A stretch of 11,559 bases of DNA from JAVBLF01 sp031553675. Its GTDB lineage: Bacteria > Bacillota > Clostridia > Christensenellales > CALWSW01. The notes beneath the pieces are model-generated. The model worked only from the letters and a program-made list of their open reading frames with translations, was not told the DNA's origin and ran no database searches. The position numbers and the translations under genes are program-made. Positions 1-5,658 of the stretch are shown piece by piece (the first letter of the stretch is position 1; every line of letters starts with the position of its first letter). The DNA lies in contig JAVBLF010000058.1 in NCBI GenBank assembly GCA_031553675.1, forward strand, positions 1 to 11,559, in the 5' to 3' direction.

Positions 1-478
1 TCAGCGCAAACCCATCGATCGTCTCCATCTCAGCATCGCTCGCCAAGCCGAGTGCCCGAATGTGGTACGCATTGATCAACGGATCGCCCAACGCATCATC
101 CTTGTAGCAATGCTCCAAAACCGTGCAAGCCAGCTTCGTCCCTTCATCCAACCCCAACCTCTTGGACAGACTCCCCGCCGCGATGTTCCGCACGATCACC
201 TCGATCGGCACGATTTCGACGCGCCTGACGATCGTCTCGCGTTCGTCGATCTCCGCGACGTAGTGCGTCGGAATCCCCTCGCCCTCCAGCATCCGCATCA
301 GGTGATTCGTCACACGGTTATTCACCACACCCTTACCCTGTATCGTCCCCTTCTTTTCCCCGTTGAAGGCGGTCGCGTCGTCCTTATAGCTGACGATCAC
401 AAGCCCCGGATCGTTCGTCTGATACACTTTCTTGGCCTTGCCTTCATACAACTGCTCTCTTTTGACGATCTCATTCAT
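1..478 (-). CDS. purC: Phosphoribosylaminoimidazole-succinocarboxamide synthase (SAICAR synthetase), C-terminal part beyond the window
   Basis: PurC joins aspartate to CAIR using ATP to make SAICAR, a step of cytoplasmic de novo purine synthesis. Translating the minus strand from ATG at 478 gives 159 residues that match the family along their whole length. They begin MNEIVKREQLYEGKAKKVYQ, with the ATP-site loop LYEGKAKKVY at residues 10-19, then YKDDATAFNGEKKG and the substrate-binding stretch IEVIVRNIAAGSLSKRLG. The usual length is about 235-240 residues, so roughly a third is missing past the left edge; there is no frameshift in the visible part. AAGGAG at 489-494 lies 10 nt upstream of the ATG. 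The start lies 8 nt inside the end of purE, which implies translational coupling and an order purE then purC. Confidence 0.96.
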   Translation of the reverse strand, partial: MNEIVKREQLYEGKAKKVYQTNDPGLVIVSYKDDATAFNGEKKGTIQGKGVVNNRVTNHLMRMLEGEGIPTHYVAEIDERETIVRRVEIVPIEVIVRNIAAGSLSKRLGLDEGTKLACTVLEHCYKDDALGDPLINAYHIRALGLASDAEMETIDGFAL

Positions 479-968
479 GATTTGTGATCTCCTTTTGCAG
501 CGCCGCGTCTTTGGCCGCGACTTCCCTTGCCATCTCTTTCTTGTACTCTTCCAGCTTTTCCGCCAACTTTGCATCCGACAGCCCCAAAATCTGTGCCGCC
601 AAGAGCGCGCCGTTTTTGGCCGCATCGATTCCTACCGTCGCCACCGGCACCCCCGGCGGCATCTGCACGGTGGCCAAAAGCGCATCCAAACCATCGAGCG
701 CCTTTCCGCGTATCGGAATCCCAACGACCGGCAGCGTCGTGTGCGCCGCGACGACCCCCGCCAAATGCGCAGCCATGCCCGCCGCCGCCAGAATCACGCC
801 ATACCCGTCCTTCTTGGCGCTTGACGCGAATTCCGCCACGCGCTCCGGCGTGCGGTGGGCGCTCATGACGAAGGCATCGCACGCGATCTCCCAGTTCTCA
901 AAGAGCCCATACGCGGCCTTGAGCACCGGCCAATCCGAATCGCTCCCCATGATCAGAGCCACTTTCAT
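471..968 (-). CDS. purE: N5-carboxyaminoimidazole ribonucleotide mutase (class I PurE)
   Basis: PurE converts N5-CAIR to CAIR, the substrate of PurC, and acts as a cytoplasmic octamer. The 165-residue product has the class I signature GSDSDW at residues 8-13, the catalytic-histidine loop SAHRTP (36-41, His38), the glycine/alanine-rich core AAAGMAAHLAGVVA near 61-74 and PVVGIPI at 80-86. Length is normal for a single-domain class I enzyme (about 160-170). The last 30 residues are charged and probably helical. The ATG overlaps the stop of the flavoprotein gene in an ATGA arrangement, and the stop overlaps purC by 8 nt. Class I PurE normally needs PurK to supply N5-CAIR; no purK is visible here. 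Confidence 0.97.
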   Translation of the reverse strand: MKVALIMGSDSDWPVLKAAYGLFENWEIACDAFVMSAHRTPERVAEFASSAKKDGYGVILAAAGMAAHLAGVVAAHTTLPVVGIPIRGKALDGLDALLATVQMPPGVPVATVGIDAAKNGALLAAQILGLSDAKLAEKLEEYKKEMAREVAAKDAALQKEITNHE

Positions 969-1768
969 TTGCTTTCCCCCTTATCCCCTCGTTGCATAAA
1001 ACGGCGCATCAAGCGGTAGGCCCCCGCTCCGATCGCCCGCTTGACAGGATGGCGCAAATACAGCCGTGGGTAGGGCTCGTATGCCATCCCCGTTTCTCTC
1101 CAGTATCGCTCATCCGCGTGCCCCTCCGGCCAGGTCGACGCCATGGCGCGCCACATGTTGTGCGCGATCACCCGCGCCACTTTCGGCGGGCGGGCGCCAT
1201 TCCGCAACTCTCCCAGCGCCCGTTCCGCAATCCTGTCCGCCTTGGCCTCTACCCCTTTGGTCAGCGCATACCGATCGGCATACGTGACCACTGGCAACAT
1301 ATACACGCTCGCCATCCCCCACCAATATAACACATCTTGCATGTATTTTGCTGTCTGTTTCGCACCGCCGCCCGCCGTGCTGACGACAACCAAGCCCACT
1401 TTCCCAAAGTAAGCCGGCCGGTGAAAGCGATACGCCATGTGGTCGAACCAGTTTTTCGCGGTCGCGCTCAGTTGCATCGAGTAGACAGGCGACGTGACGA
1501 TGAGGAGATCCGCCGCCCGCACTTTTTTCTCAATCTCCTGTACCCTCTCGGCATGCGGGCAAACGTCCTCCCCGCGCGCAAAGCAGCCCATGCACCCCTT
1601 GCAAAGCGGCAAGTCAAGCGCACTTAAGCGGATCTCTTCACACACAATGGACCCCTCACGCTCTCGCAGCCTGTCGATCACCGCCTGCGCGATGCGTCTC
1701 GTATTCCCCTCATTCCGCGGGCTCCCGTGGACGGCCAGCACGCGAAACGCCGCCTTCTCCTGACTCAT
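965..1768 (-). CDS. Flavodoxin-fold NAD(P)H-dependent oxidoreductase with a four-cysteine iron-sulfur-flavoprotein motif
   Basis: The 267-residue protein belongs to the NADPH-dependent FMN reductase / iron-sulfur flavoprotein superfamily. Residues 8-23 hold a first beta strand and the FMN phosphate-binding loop HGSPRNEGNT. SPVYSMQLSATAKNWFDH (93-110) is the typical second flavin-contact region. Between them Cys56, Cys59, Cys62 and Cys70 form CX2CX2CX7C, similar to the compact motif that binds a [4Fe-4S] cluster in archaeal and clostridial iron-sulfur flavoproteins. Residues about 195-267 are a basic, aromatic-rich C-terminal extension of unknown role. No signal peptide is seen, so it is probably a cytoplasmic electron carrier or reductase; its substrate cannot be read from sequence. 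Its first 59 nt lie inside the end of ribF, the FMN/FAD-making gene, and it overlaps purE by 4 nt. Two G-runs upstream give only a weak ribosome-binding site. Confidence 0.85.
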   Translation of the reverse strand: MSQEKAAFRVLAVHGSPRNEGNTRRIAQAVIDRLREREGSIVCEEIRLSALDLPLCKGCMGCFARGEDVCPHAERVQEIEKKVRAADLLIVTSPVYSMQLSATAKNWFDHMAYRFHRPAYFGKVGLVVVSTAGGGAKQTAKYMQDVLYWWGMASVYMLPVVTYADRYALTKGVEAKADRIAERALGELRNGARPPKVARVIAHNMWRAMASTWPEGHADERYWRETGMAYEPYPRLYLRHPVKRAIGAGAYRLMRRFMQRGDKGESK

Positions 1769-2702
1769 TTCCCCCTACCCCCTGACTGAAAAAACGCTTC
1801 GCCTCTTCCCGATCCCTCGTAATCTGATCCCGCAGCGCCTCCAGTGTCTCGAAGCGCCTTTCCTCACGAATCATGCGACGCAAGCTCACCGTCGCCATCT
1901 GCCCGTACCGTTCCCCGACTTCCGAAAGCACGTGCGTTTCGACGTTGGCCTTGGCTTCCTGCTCGACGGTCGGCCGGTGGCCGACGTTGCACACACCCAG
2001 CAACGCCGCCCCCTCTGAATCCAGCTCGACTCCAAACCTGACCTCCGCCGCGTACACCCCGTACTTCGGAACGATCTTGCGTCCCGGATCGAGGTTGATC
2101 GTCGGAAAGCCGATGCGGGTTCCGATCCGCTTGTTGGGCGCGATCGTCCCCCGAAAGAAATACGGCATACCCAGCATGGCGTTGGCCGTTTCGATGTCGC
2201 CCGCCAAAAGCGCGGAACGAATGCGGCTGGACGACACCGGCTCCCCCTGGTAAAACACCGGCTGCAAGAGGCGAATCGCGAATCCCAGCTCCTCCGCCAT
2301 GTGCCGCAGTAAAGAACTGTCCCCCTTCGCTCCAGCCCCAAAGCGATGGTTCTCCCCCGCGACGACGCCGCGCAAATCGTAACGCGCCGCGATCGAGCGA
2401 ATGTATGCCTCCGGCTCCAGACTTGCCGTCGCCTTGTCAAACGGGCAGAGCTGCGGCACAACACCCAACGACGCAATGATCGCAGCTCGTTCACCATTTT
2501 CGGTCAAAAGCCCCAAATCCTGCCCAAAAAAGACGCGCGGATGCTCAGTAAAACTGTGCGCAACCGGCGTGGCATTGAGCTCTTTCGCCATCTCGGCGCA
2601 GGACGCCAAAAGCGCGCGGTGCCCCATGTGCACACCGTCAAACATACCCAGGGCAACCACTGCCGGTACACCCTTGTCGATCGTGAAAAACGTATCTATC
2701 AT
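1710..2702 (-). CDS. ribF: Bifunctional riboflavin kinase / FAD synthetase
   Basis: RibF phosphorylates riboflavin to FMN and adenylates FMN to FAD. The N-terminal adenylyltransferase half shows GMFDGVHMGH (residues 19-28), GENHRFGAGAKGD (116-128, a divergent form of the usual FDxRFG loop) and SSSRIRSALLAGD (157-169). The C-terminal flavokinase half shows GTIAPNKRIGTRIGFPTINL (185-204), PKYGVYAAEV, GVCNVGHRPTV and VETHVL. I chose ATG at 2702, giving MIDTFFTIDK and 330 residues, because it lies 1 nt after the truB stop. An in-frame ATG at 2738 would add 12 residues that overlap truB. The homologous part ends near residue 305. The last 25 or so residues (GGNESGEGGVSRAGRPREPAE) are an unrelated-looking tail, most of it overprinted on the start of the flavoprotein gene. 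Confidence 0.95.
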   Translation of the reverse strand: MIDTFFTIDKGVPAVVALGMFDGVHMGHRALLASCAEMAKELNATPVAHSFTEHPRVFFGQDLGLLTENGERAAIIASLGVVPQLCPFDKATASLEPEAYIRSIAARYDLRGVVAGENHRFGAGAKGDSSLLRHMAEELGFAIRLLQPVFYQGEPVSSSRIRSALLAGDIETANAMLGMPYFFRGTIAPNKRIGTRIGFPTINLDPGRKIVPKYGVYAAEVRFGVELDSEGAALLGVCNVGHRPTVEQEAKANVETHVLSEVGERYGQMATVSLRRMIREERRFETLEALRDQITRDREEAKRFFSQGVGGNESGEGGVSRAGRPREPAE

Positions 2703-2703
2703 C

Positions 2704-3633
2704 TCAGTCCCGTTCAAATTCCTCATCGCGCAGTACACAGCGCAAACGCAGCCCGTCGCCCTCGCGCTCCCCCAGTCCGAAAAAGCGATCGCGGCTGTAC
2801 ACGCGCGCGATCACAGCTTCCTGCAAACCCTCGGGACACGTCACGGCGTTGCCATTCCGCAAACGCTCGAAACATCCATCCGCAAGATCGACCCGCACAT
2901 AGCCCCCGAGCGCGCGATCCATCGGCGTCAAAACACGCTCGATCGCCCCCGCCGCCAACTCCTGATCCAAGTCGGCGAGCGTCATCGCATCCGCTAGCGC
3001 AAAATCCCCGCTTCGGCTCCGCAGCAAAAAGCTGACCGTCGCCACCGTGCCCAGCGCGTTTGCGACGTCCTCGCAGACCGTTCGCACATACGTCCCCTTT
3101 GAACAACGCATGCGCAGCAGGTAGCGGTTCTCACCCGTCTGCTCCAGGAGGTCGAGCGCGTGGATCGTCACGACGCGGGCCTTTTTCTCGCGAATGTCCG
3201 TCTCATCGACAAGCTGCTTCGGATCACGAGCGATCTCGTAGAGCTTCTTCCCGCCGAACTTGAGGGCGCTATAGATCGGCGGCTTTTGGCGGTTCTCCCC
3301 TACAAAGCCCGGCAAAATCGCCTCGATCTCCGCACGCTCCACGCGCTTCCCATCCCGCGCCGTTACGCGCCCATAACTGTCGAACGTATCCGTCTCCACG
3401 CCAAAACACAGCTCAAACACATATTCCTTCTCGCCGTCGAGCAGGTAATCGAAGAGCCGCGTCGCTTTCCCCACACAAACCGGCAGCACCCCTGCCGCGC
3501 CGGGGTCGAGCGTCCCCGTGTGCCCCACCTTCTTGACGGGCATGCCGCGGGCCTTGAGCAGCCGTTTCACATCGCTGACGAGGTCGTTCGAACTCGGCCC
3601 GGGCGGCTTGATCAAGTTGAATATACCGTTCAT
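2704..3633 (-). CDS. truB: tRNA pseudouridine(55) synthase
   Basis: TruB isomerises U55 in the T-loop of tRNAs to pseudouridine. The 309-residue product has the catalytic motif GHTGTLDPGAAGVL, with the nucleophile Asp43. It also has the conserved QKPPIYSALKFGGKKLYEIAR segment (116-136), CSKGTYVRT (177-185) and a C-terminal domain of about 60-70 residues that may be PUA-like. Length is typical. The start at 3633 is set by homology (MNGIFNLIKPPGPSSND) and overlaps the nrnA stop as ATGA. An in-frame extension to 3717 exists but has no family resemblance. No strong Shine-Dalgarno is seen, so translation is probably coupled to nrnA. The stop is 1 nt from the ribF start. Confidence 0.97.
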   Translation of the reverse strand: MNGIFNLIKPPGPSSNDLVSDVKRLLKARGMPVKKVGHTGTLDPGAAGVLPVCVGKATRLFDYLLDGEKEYVFELCFGVETDTFDSYGRVTARDGKRVERAEIEAILPGFVGENRQKPPIYSALKFGGKKLYEIARDPKQLVDETDIREKKARVVTIHALDLLEQTGENRYLLRMRCSKGTYVRTVCEDVANALGTVATVSFLLRSRSGDFALADAMTLADLDQELAAGAIERVLTPMDRALGGYVRVDLADGCFERLRNGNAVTCPEGLQEAVIARVYSRDRFFGLGEREGDGLRLRCVLRDEEFERD

Positions 3634-4625
3634 GCCGTTTCGACCGTGCAACCAAGCGCGTCGCCGACCAGGCGCAACAATTCGGCCTTGAGCGCATCCC
3701 GATCGCTCCCCCGCCACGAAAAGCCGGCCGCGCGAATATGGCCACCGCCTTCATAACGCGCAGCAATCGCCGCAACGTCCACGCTTTCCTGCGAGCGCAA
3801 ACTCACTTTGAACAAGCCACCCGCCAATTGCCGCGCATAGACCGCCACCTCGACGCCCTCGATGTCGCGCAAAAACTCGATCACGCCGTTCGAATCGCAG
3901 GTCAGCAGATCCGAAGCCCGCAATTCGTCGCCCGTGATGATGCGGAGGCTGACCTTGCCGCCGTAGTGCAGCGAAAAGCCCTGCAAGCACAGCGCAATGA
4001 GGCGCGTCTTCGCCAAAGTGCGCGTGTGAAAGAGCTCCCGCTGCAAGCCCGGCATGTCGATGCCCAGATCGACCAAACGACCGGCCAAGCGAAGCGTTTC
4101 GCCCGTCGTATTCGAGTAGGCAAAGCTACCCGTGTCGCTCGCGATCGCGGCATATAAGCAAGTCGCCATCTGGACGTCGATCGCCACACCCAGTTCATCC
4201 GCCAGGCGCGCGACCAATTCGCCCGTCGCAGCCGCTTTCCCGTCGATCAGATCGATCGTGCCAAAACCATCGTTGCTGACGTGATGGTCGATCACGATGC
4301 GCATCGGCGCGTCGTCGAAGAGCGAAACCGTCGTACCGAGGCGCCCTCTGTCGGCACAATCGACGGCAATGGCGCACCACTTGTTACTCCGTTTCACCTT
4401 CCGAAACAATTCCTCGTAGTGCAAAAAGCGATCCGCCCCCGGCAGTTCTTTCAGGTCGCGTGGCGGATCTCCATCGCAGATCACCTGCACGCGCTTGCCC
4501 AAGGCCTCGAGCACAAAAAGCAGCGCCGCCGTCGAACCGATCGCGTCGCCGTCGGGCGCGATGTGCGCTATCAAAACAAAATCGTCGCAGCTGCGGATGG
4601 CATCGACGGCCGCTTTCCAAGGCAT
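3630..4625 (-). CDS. nrnA: DHH/DHHA1-family phosphoesterase, NrnA-type nanoRNase / pAp phosphatase
   Basis: Members of this family degrade 2-5-nt RNAs to mononucleotides and dephosphorylate 3'-phosphoadenosine 5'-phosphate using Mn2+. With ATG at 4625 the protein has 331 residues. DHH-domain metal ligands are visible: His21, Asp25 and Asp27 in HIAPDGDAIGS, Asp89 in VDCADRGRLG, the DHH triad at 113-115 and Asp164 in SDTGSFAY. The C-terminal DHHA1 RNA-binding domain ends with GGGH (293-296) and IRAAGF. The ATG shares one base with the rbfA stop (TGATG). A GTG directly upstream at 4628 would add one residue and give a GTGA overlap; the two cannot be separated by sequence. Placement between rbfA and truB is the standard Bacillota order and supports NrnA over other DHH proteins. 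Confidence 0.93.
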   Translation of the reverse strand: MPWKAAVDAIRSCDDFVLIAHIAPDGDAIGSTAALLFVLEALGKRVQVICDGDPPRDLKELPGADRFLHYEELFRKVKRSNKWCAIAVDCADRGRLGTTVSLFDDAPMRIVIDHHVSNDGFGTIDLIDGKAAATGELVARLADELGVAIDVQMATCLYAAIASDTGSFAYSNTTGETLRLAGRLVDLGIDMPGLQRELFHTRTLAKTRLIALCLQGFSLHYGGKVSLRIITGDELRASDLLTCDSNGVIEFLRDIEGVEVAVYARQLAGGLFKVSLRSQESVDVAAIAARYEGGGHIRAAGFSWRGSDRDALKAELLRLVGDALGCTVETA

Positions 4626-4996
4626 CACGATAGGCCATCCTCGCTTTCCGCGCGCTCGGCGTTGATTTTCTGCAAAAGCTCGTTGATATGGGCGCTGTAG
4701 GCGATGCTGTCGTCGAGCACGAAGTGGAGCGCCGGAATGCGGCGCATGGTCATCTTGCCGCCGATCGCATGCCCCAGCATGCCGGACGCCTTGCCCAAAA
4801 CGGCGATCACCTCATCGCGGCGCGCCGGATCCTCGTCGTAGACGCTGACGAAGACTTTCGCATGTTTGAGGTCTTTGGTGAGTTCTGTTCGAATGACCGA
4901 CGTCACCGTGGCGACGCGCGGGTCCTTCATTTCGCGGATGGCCTCGCTGATCGACCGCTGGAAGTCGGCTTCCATGCGTTCAAAGTGGAGAGACAT
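4625..4996 (-). CDS. rbfA: 30S ribosome-binding factor A
   Basis: RbfA is a KH-fold protein that binds the 30S subunit late in its assembly and helps 16S rRNA 5'-end maturation and cold adaptation. The 123-residue product matches the family throughout: MEADFQRSISEAIREMKDPR, then a VTSVIRTELTKDLKHAKVFVSVY strand-helix unit, and MRRIPALHFVLDDSIAYSAHINELL near the C-terminus. Length is normal. The ATG at 4996 follows GAAGG (5003-5007) by 6 nt, a good ribosome-binding site. Its stop overlaps nrnA by one base. Unlike its neighbours, it starts after a 662-nt gap full of hairpins and repeats, so it may have its own promoter or a regulated leader. Confidence 0.96.
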   Translation of the reverse strand: MSLHFERMEADFQRSISEAIREMKDPRVATVTSVIRTELTKDLKHAKVFVSVYDEDPARRDEVIAVLGKASGMLGHAIGGKMTMRRIPALHFVLDDSIAYSAHINELLQKINAERAESEDGLS

Positions 4997-5002
4997 GGGG
5001 TA

Positions 5003-5007
5003 CCTTC
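5003..5007 (-). promoter_or_regulatory. Ribosome-binding site of rbfA
   Basis: On the minus strand this reads GAAGG, 6 nt before the rbfA ATG. The purine-rich stretch GGAGAAAAGAAAGAAGG just upstream offers a second, more distant GGAG. The site lies shortly downstream of the hairpin at 5021-5044. Confidence 0.7.
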
Positions 5008-5020
5008 TTTCTTTTCTCCT

Positions 5021-5044
5021 TTACTTTTCTTGAAAGAAAAGTAA
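5021..5044 (-). promoter_or_regulatory. Perfect 11-bp AT-rich hairpin just upstream of the rbfA ribosome-binding site
   Basis: TTACTTTTCTT and its exact complement AAGAAAAGTAA are separated by only 2 nt. In rbfA mRNA this forms a hairpin ending 13 nt before the GAAGG. It has no downstream U-run on either strand, so it does not look like a simple terminator. It may be a leader structure or part of a dispersed repeat. Confidence 0.6.
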
Positions 5045-5060
5045 CAAAAGAACTTTTCAT

Positions 5061-5095
5061 GGGTCCCTCACAAATCTTCGATTTGCGCCGGACCC
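5061..5095 (-). promoter_or_regulatory. Two-tier hairpin in the rbfA leader
   Basis: The outer arms GGGTCC (5061-5066) and GGACCC (5090-5095) are perfectly complementary. Inside them CAAATC (5071-5076) and GATTTG (5080-5085) form a second perfect 6-bp stem with a 3-nt loop, with an asymmetric-looking internal loop (CTCA against CGCC) between the tiers. This is too regular to be chance in a gap that carries no gene. No T-run follows, so its function is open. Confidence 0.6.
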
Positions 5096-5101
5096 AGTCC
5101 C

Positions 5102-5135
5102 CGGAATCGCCGCCACGATCATGGCGGCGGTTCCG
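5102..5135 (-). promoter_or_regulatory. Strong GC-rich hairpin in the infB-rbfA gap
   Basis: CGGAA (5102-5106) pairs with TTCCG (5131-5135), and CGCCGCCA (5108-5115) pairs with TGGCGGCG (5122-5129). There is a single mismatch between the two stems and a 6-nt loop. It is the most stable-looking structure in the gap. The sequence after it on the minus strand is GGGGACTGGGTCC, with no U-run, so a Rho-independent terminator is not supported. Confidence 0.55.
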
Positions 5136-5316
5136 ATGTGTTTTCGTGCGGGTTTGTTTTGTGGTTCGGAGCACGGCCGCGACGTGTTGAGGGGCCGTTG
5201 TAGTTTGCGAAATGTTGGGGTGATTCCCAACGCCAATCAAGGGTTACGAACCGCAAGCCCAAGGTGTCGGCTGTTTTGCTGCAACGGACGATTATCAATC
5301 GCCAAACAAGGGTTGA

Positions 5317-5480
5317 ACTTTGTTCAGGCAAAAATGGGATGATCCTTATGGTACGCGGGCGATTGATAATCGCCCCTACATCCCGCTAACCTTGTTTGTG
5401 CGCCTGTAGGGGCGATTATCAATCGCCCGATGCAGCAAAACGGCCTCGCAATACGTTAGGTTCGCAACCCTTGATTCGCA
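5317..5480 (+). repeat. Dispersed repeat, copy A
   Basis: This segment aligns with 11395-11559 in the same orientation at a constant offset of 6078-6079 bases, with one 1-nt indel. By eye roughly 85-90% of positions agree from 5336 onward; the first 20 nt share ACTTTGTTCA and then diverge. Both copies contain two GGGCGATT/AATCGCCC palindromes in inverted order. The strand label only records the relative orientation. Confidence 0.85.
5356..5429. repeat. Paired REP-like palindromes forming a perfect 25-bp inverted repeat
   Basis: GGGCGATTGATAATCGCCC (5357-5375) is an 8-bp palindrome with a 3-nt loop. GGGCGATTATCAATCGCCC (5410-5428) is its reverse complement. Including the flanks (CCTACA and TGTAGG), 5356-5380 and 5405-5429 are perfect 25-bp inverted repeats separated by 24 nt. 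The arrangement resembles bacterial interspersed mosaic elements, in which two REP palindromes face each other. Confidence 0.85.
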
Positions 5481-5495
5481 TTATCAATCGCCCGC
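5466..5495 (+). repeat. Half-palindrome direct repeat, unit 1
   Basis: The 30-nt unit begins AACCCTTGATTCGCA and ends TTATCAATCGCCCGC. It matches 5530-5559 at 28 of 30 positions, with a period of 64 nt. It retains only one arm (AATCGCCC) of the palindrome found in the complete units. Confidence 0.75.
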
Positions 5496-5529
5496 CTGGA
5501 AAACCCATCTTATTTCTCCAGCGGATTCT

Positions 5530-5559
5530 AACCCGTGATTCGCATGATCAATCGCCCGC
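5530..5559 (+). repeat. Half-palindrome direct repeat, unit 2
   Basis: Second copy of the unit at 5466-5495, differing by two T-to-G changes. It lies outside the inverted-repeat element and suggests a degraded further copy of the family. Confidence 0.75.
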
Positions 5560-5599
5560 TCGTGCTTCGGCTGCAATTGAATGGCCTCTTACAGCCAAA

Positions 5600-5624
5600 G
5601 GCGCAAGGCCCATTGCCTCGCGCC
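5600..5624 (-). terminator. Possible weak terminator or stem-loop after infB
   Basis: GGCGCAAGGC (5600-5609) and GCCTCGCGCC (5615-5624) form a 10-bp stem with one G-U pair and a 5-nt loop, starting 35 nt after the infB stop. On the minus strand it is followed only by TTTGGC, on the plus strand by CTTTTG. The U-run is too short for a confident intrinsic terminator. It could cause partial termination or protect the mRNA 3' end. Confidence 0.35.
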
Positions 5625-5658
5625 CTTTTGACTTTGTACGGCACGCCTCGCAAACGCG

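Larger units (their letters stand above)
5219..5492. repeat. Composite inverted-repeat element in the infB-rbfA gap
   Basis: The left part (5219-5303) and the right part (5411-5492) are imperfect inverted copies of each other. AATCAAGGGTTACGAACC (5235-5252) matches, on the opposite strand, the segment at 5459-5476 with one change. GTTTTGCTGCA (5273-5283) is exactly repeated in inverse at 5431-5441, and CGGACGATTATCAATCGCC (5285-5303) resembles the inverse of 5411-5429. The spacers between these blocks differ in length (20 against 17 nt) and sequence. The whole looks like a miniature, non-coding palindromic element or two REP-like units inserted head to head. No transposase or target-site duplication could be identified. 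Confidence 0.65.

Noticed and set aside
62..487. Plus-strand frame of 141 codons at the left edge
   Set aside because: The opposite strand encodes a clean PurC N-terminus with a good ribosome-binding site, so this is a shadow.
3634..3717. 28-codon upstream extension of truB
   Set aside because: It lies within nrnA, and the family N-terminus starts at MNGIFNLIKPPG.
5136..5218. Short inverted repeats ACGGCC/GGCCGT and, just beyond, GTTGGG/CCCAAC
   Set aside because: Only 6 bp each in GC-rich sequence; they could arise by chance and no neighbouring signal supports them.
5285..5559. CRISPR array
   Set aside because: The repeats are palindromic, of unequal spacing and mixed orientation, the spacers are themselves repeated elsewhere, and no cas gene is present.
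5219..5658. Internal promoter for rbfA within the repeat region
   Set aside because: Candidates such as TTCAAC with TAATCG at 17-nt spacing have a poor -10; none was good enough to annotate.
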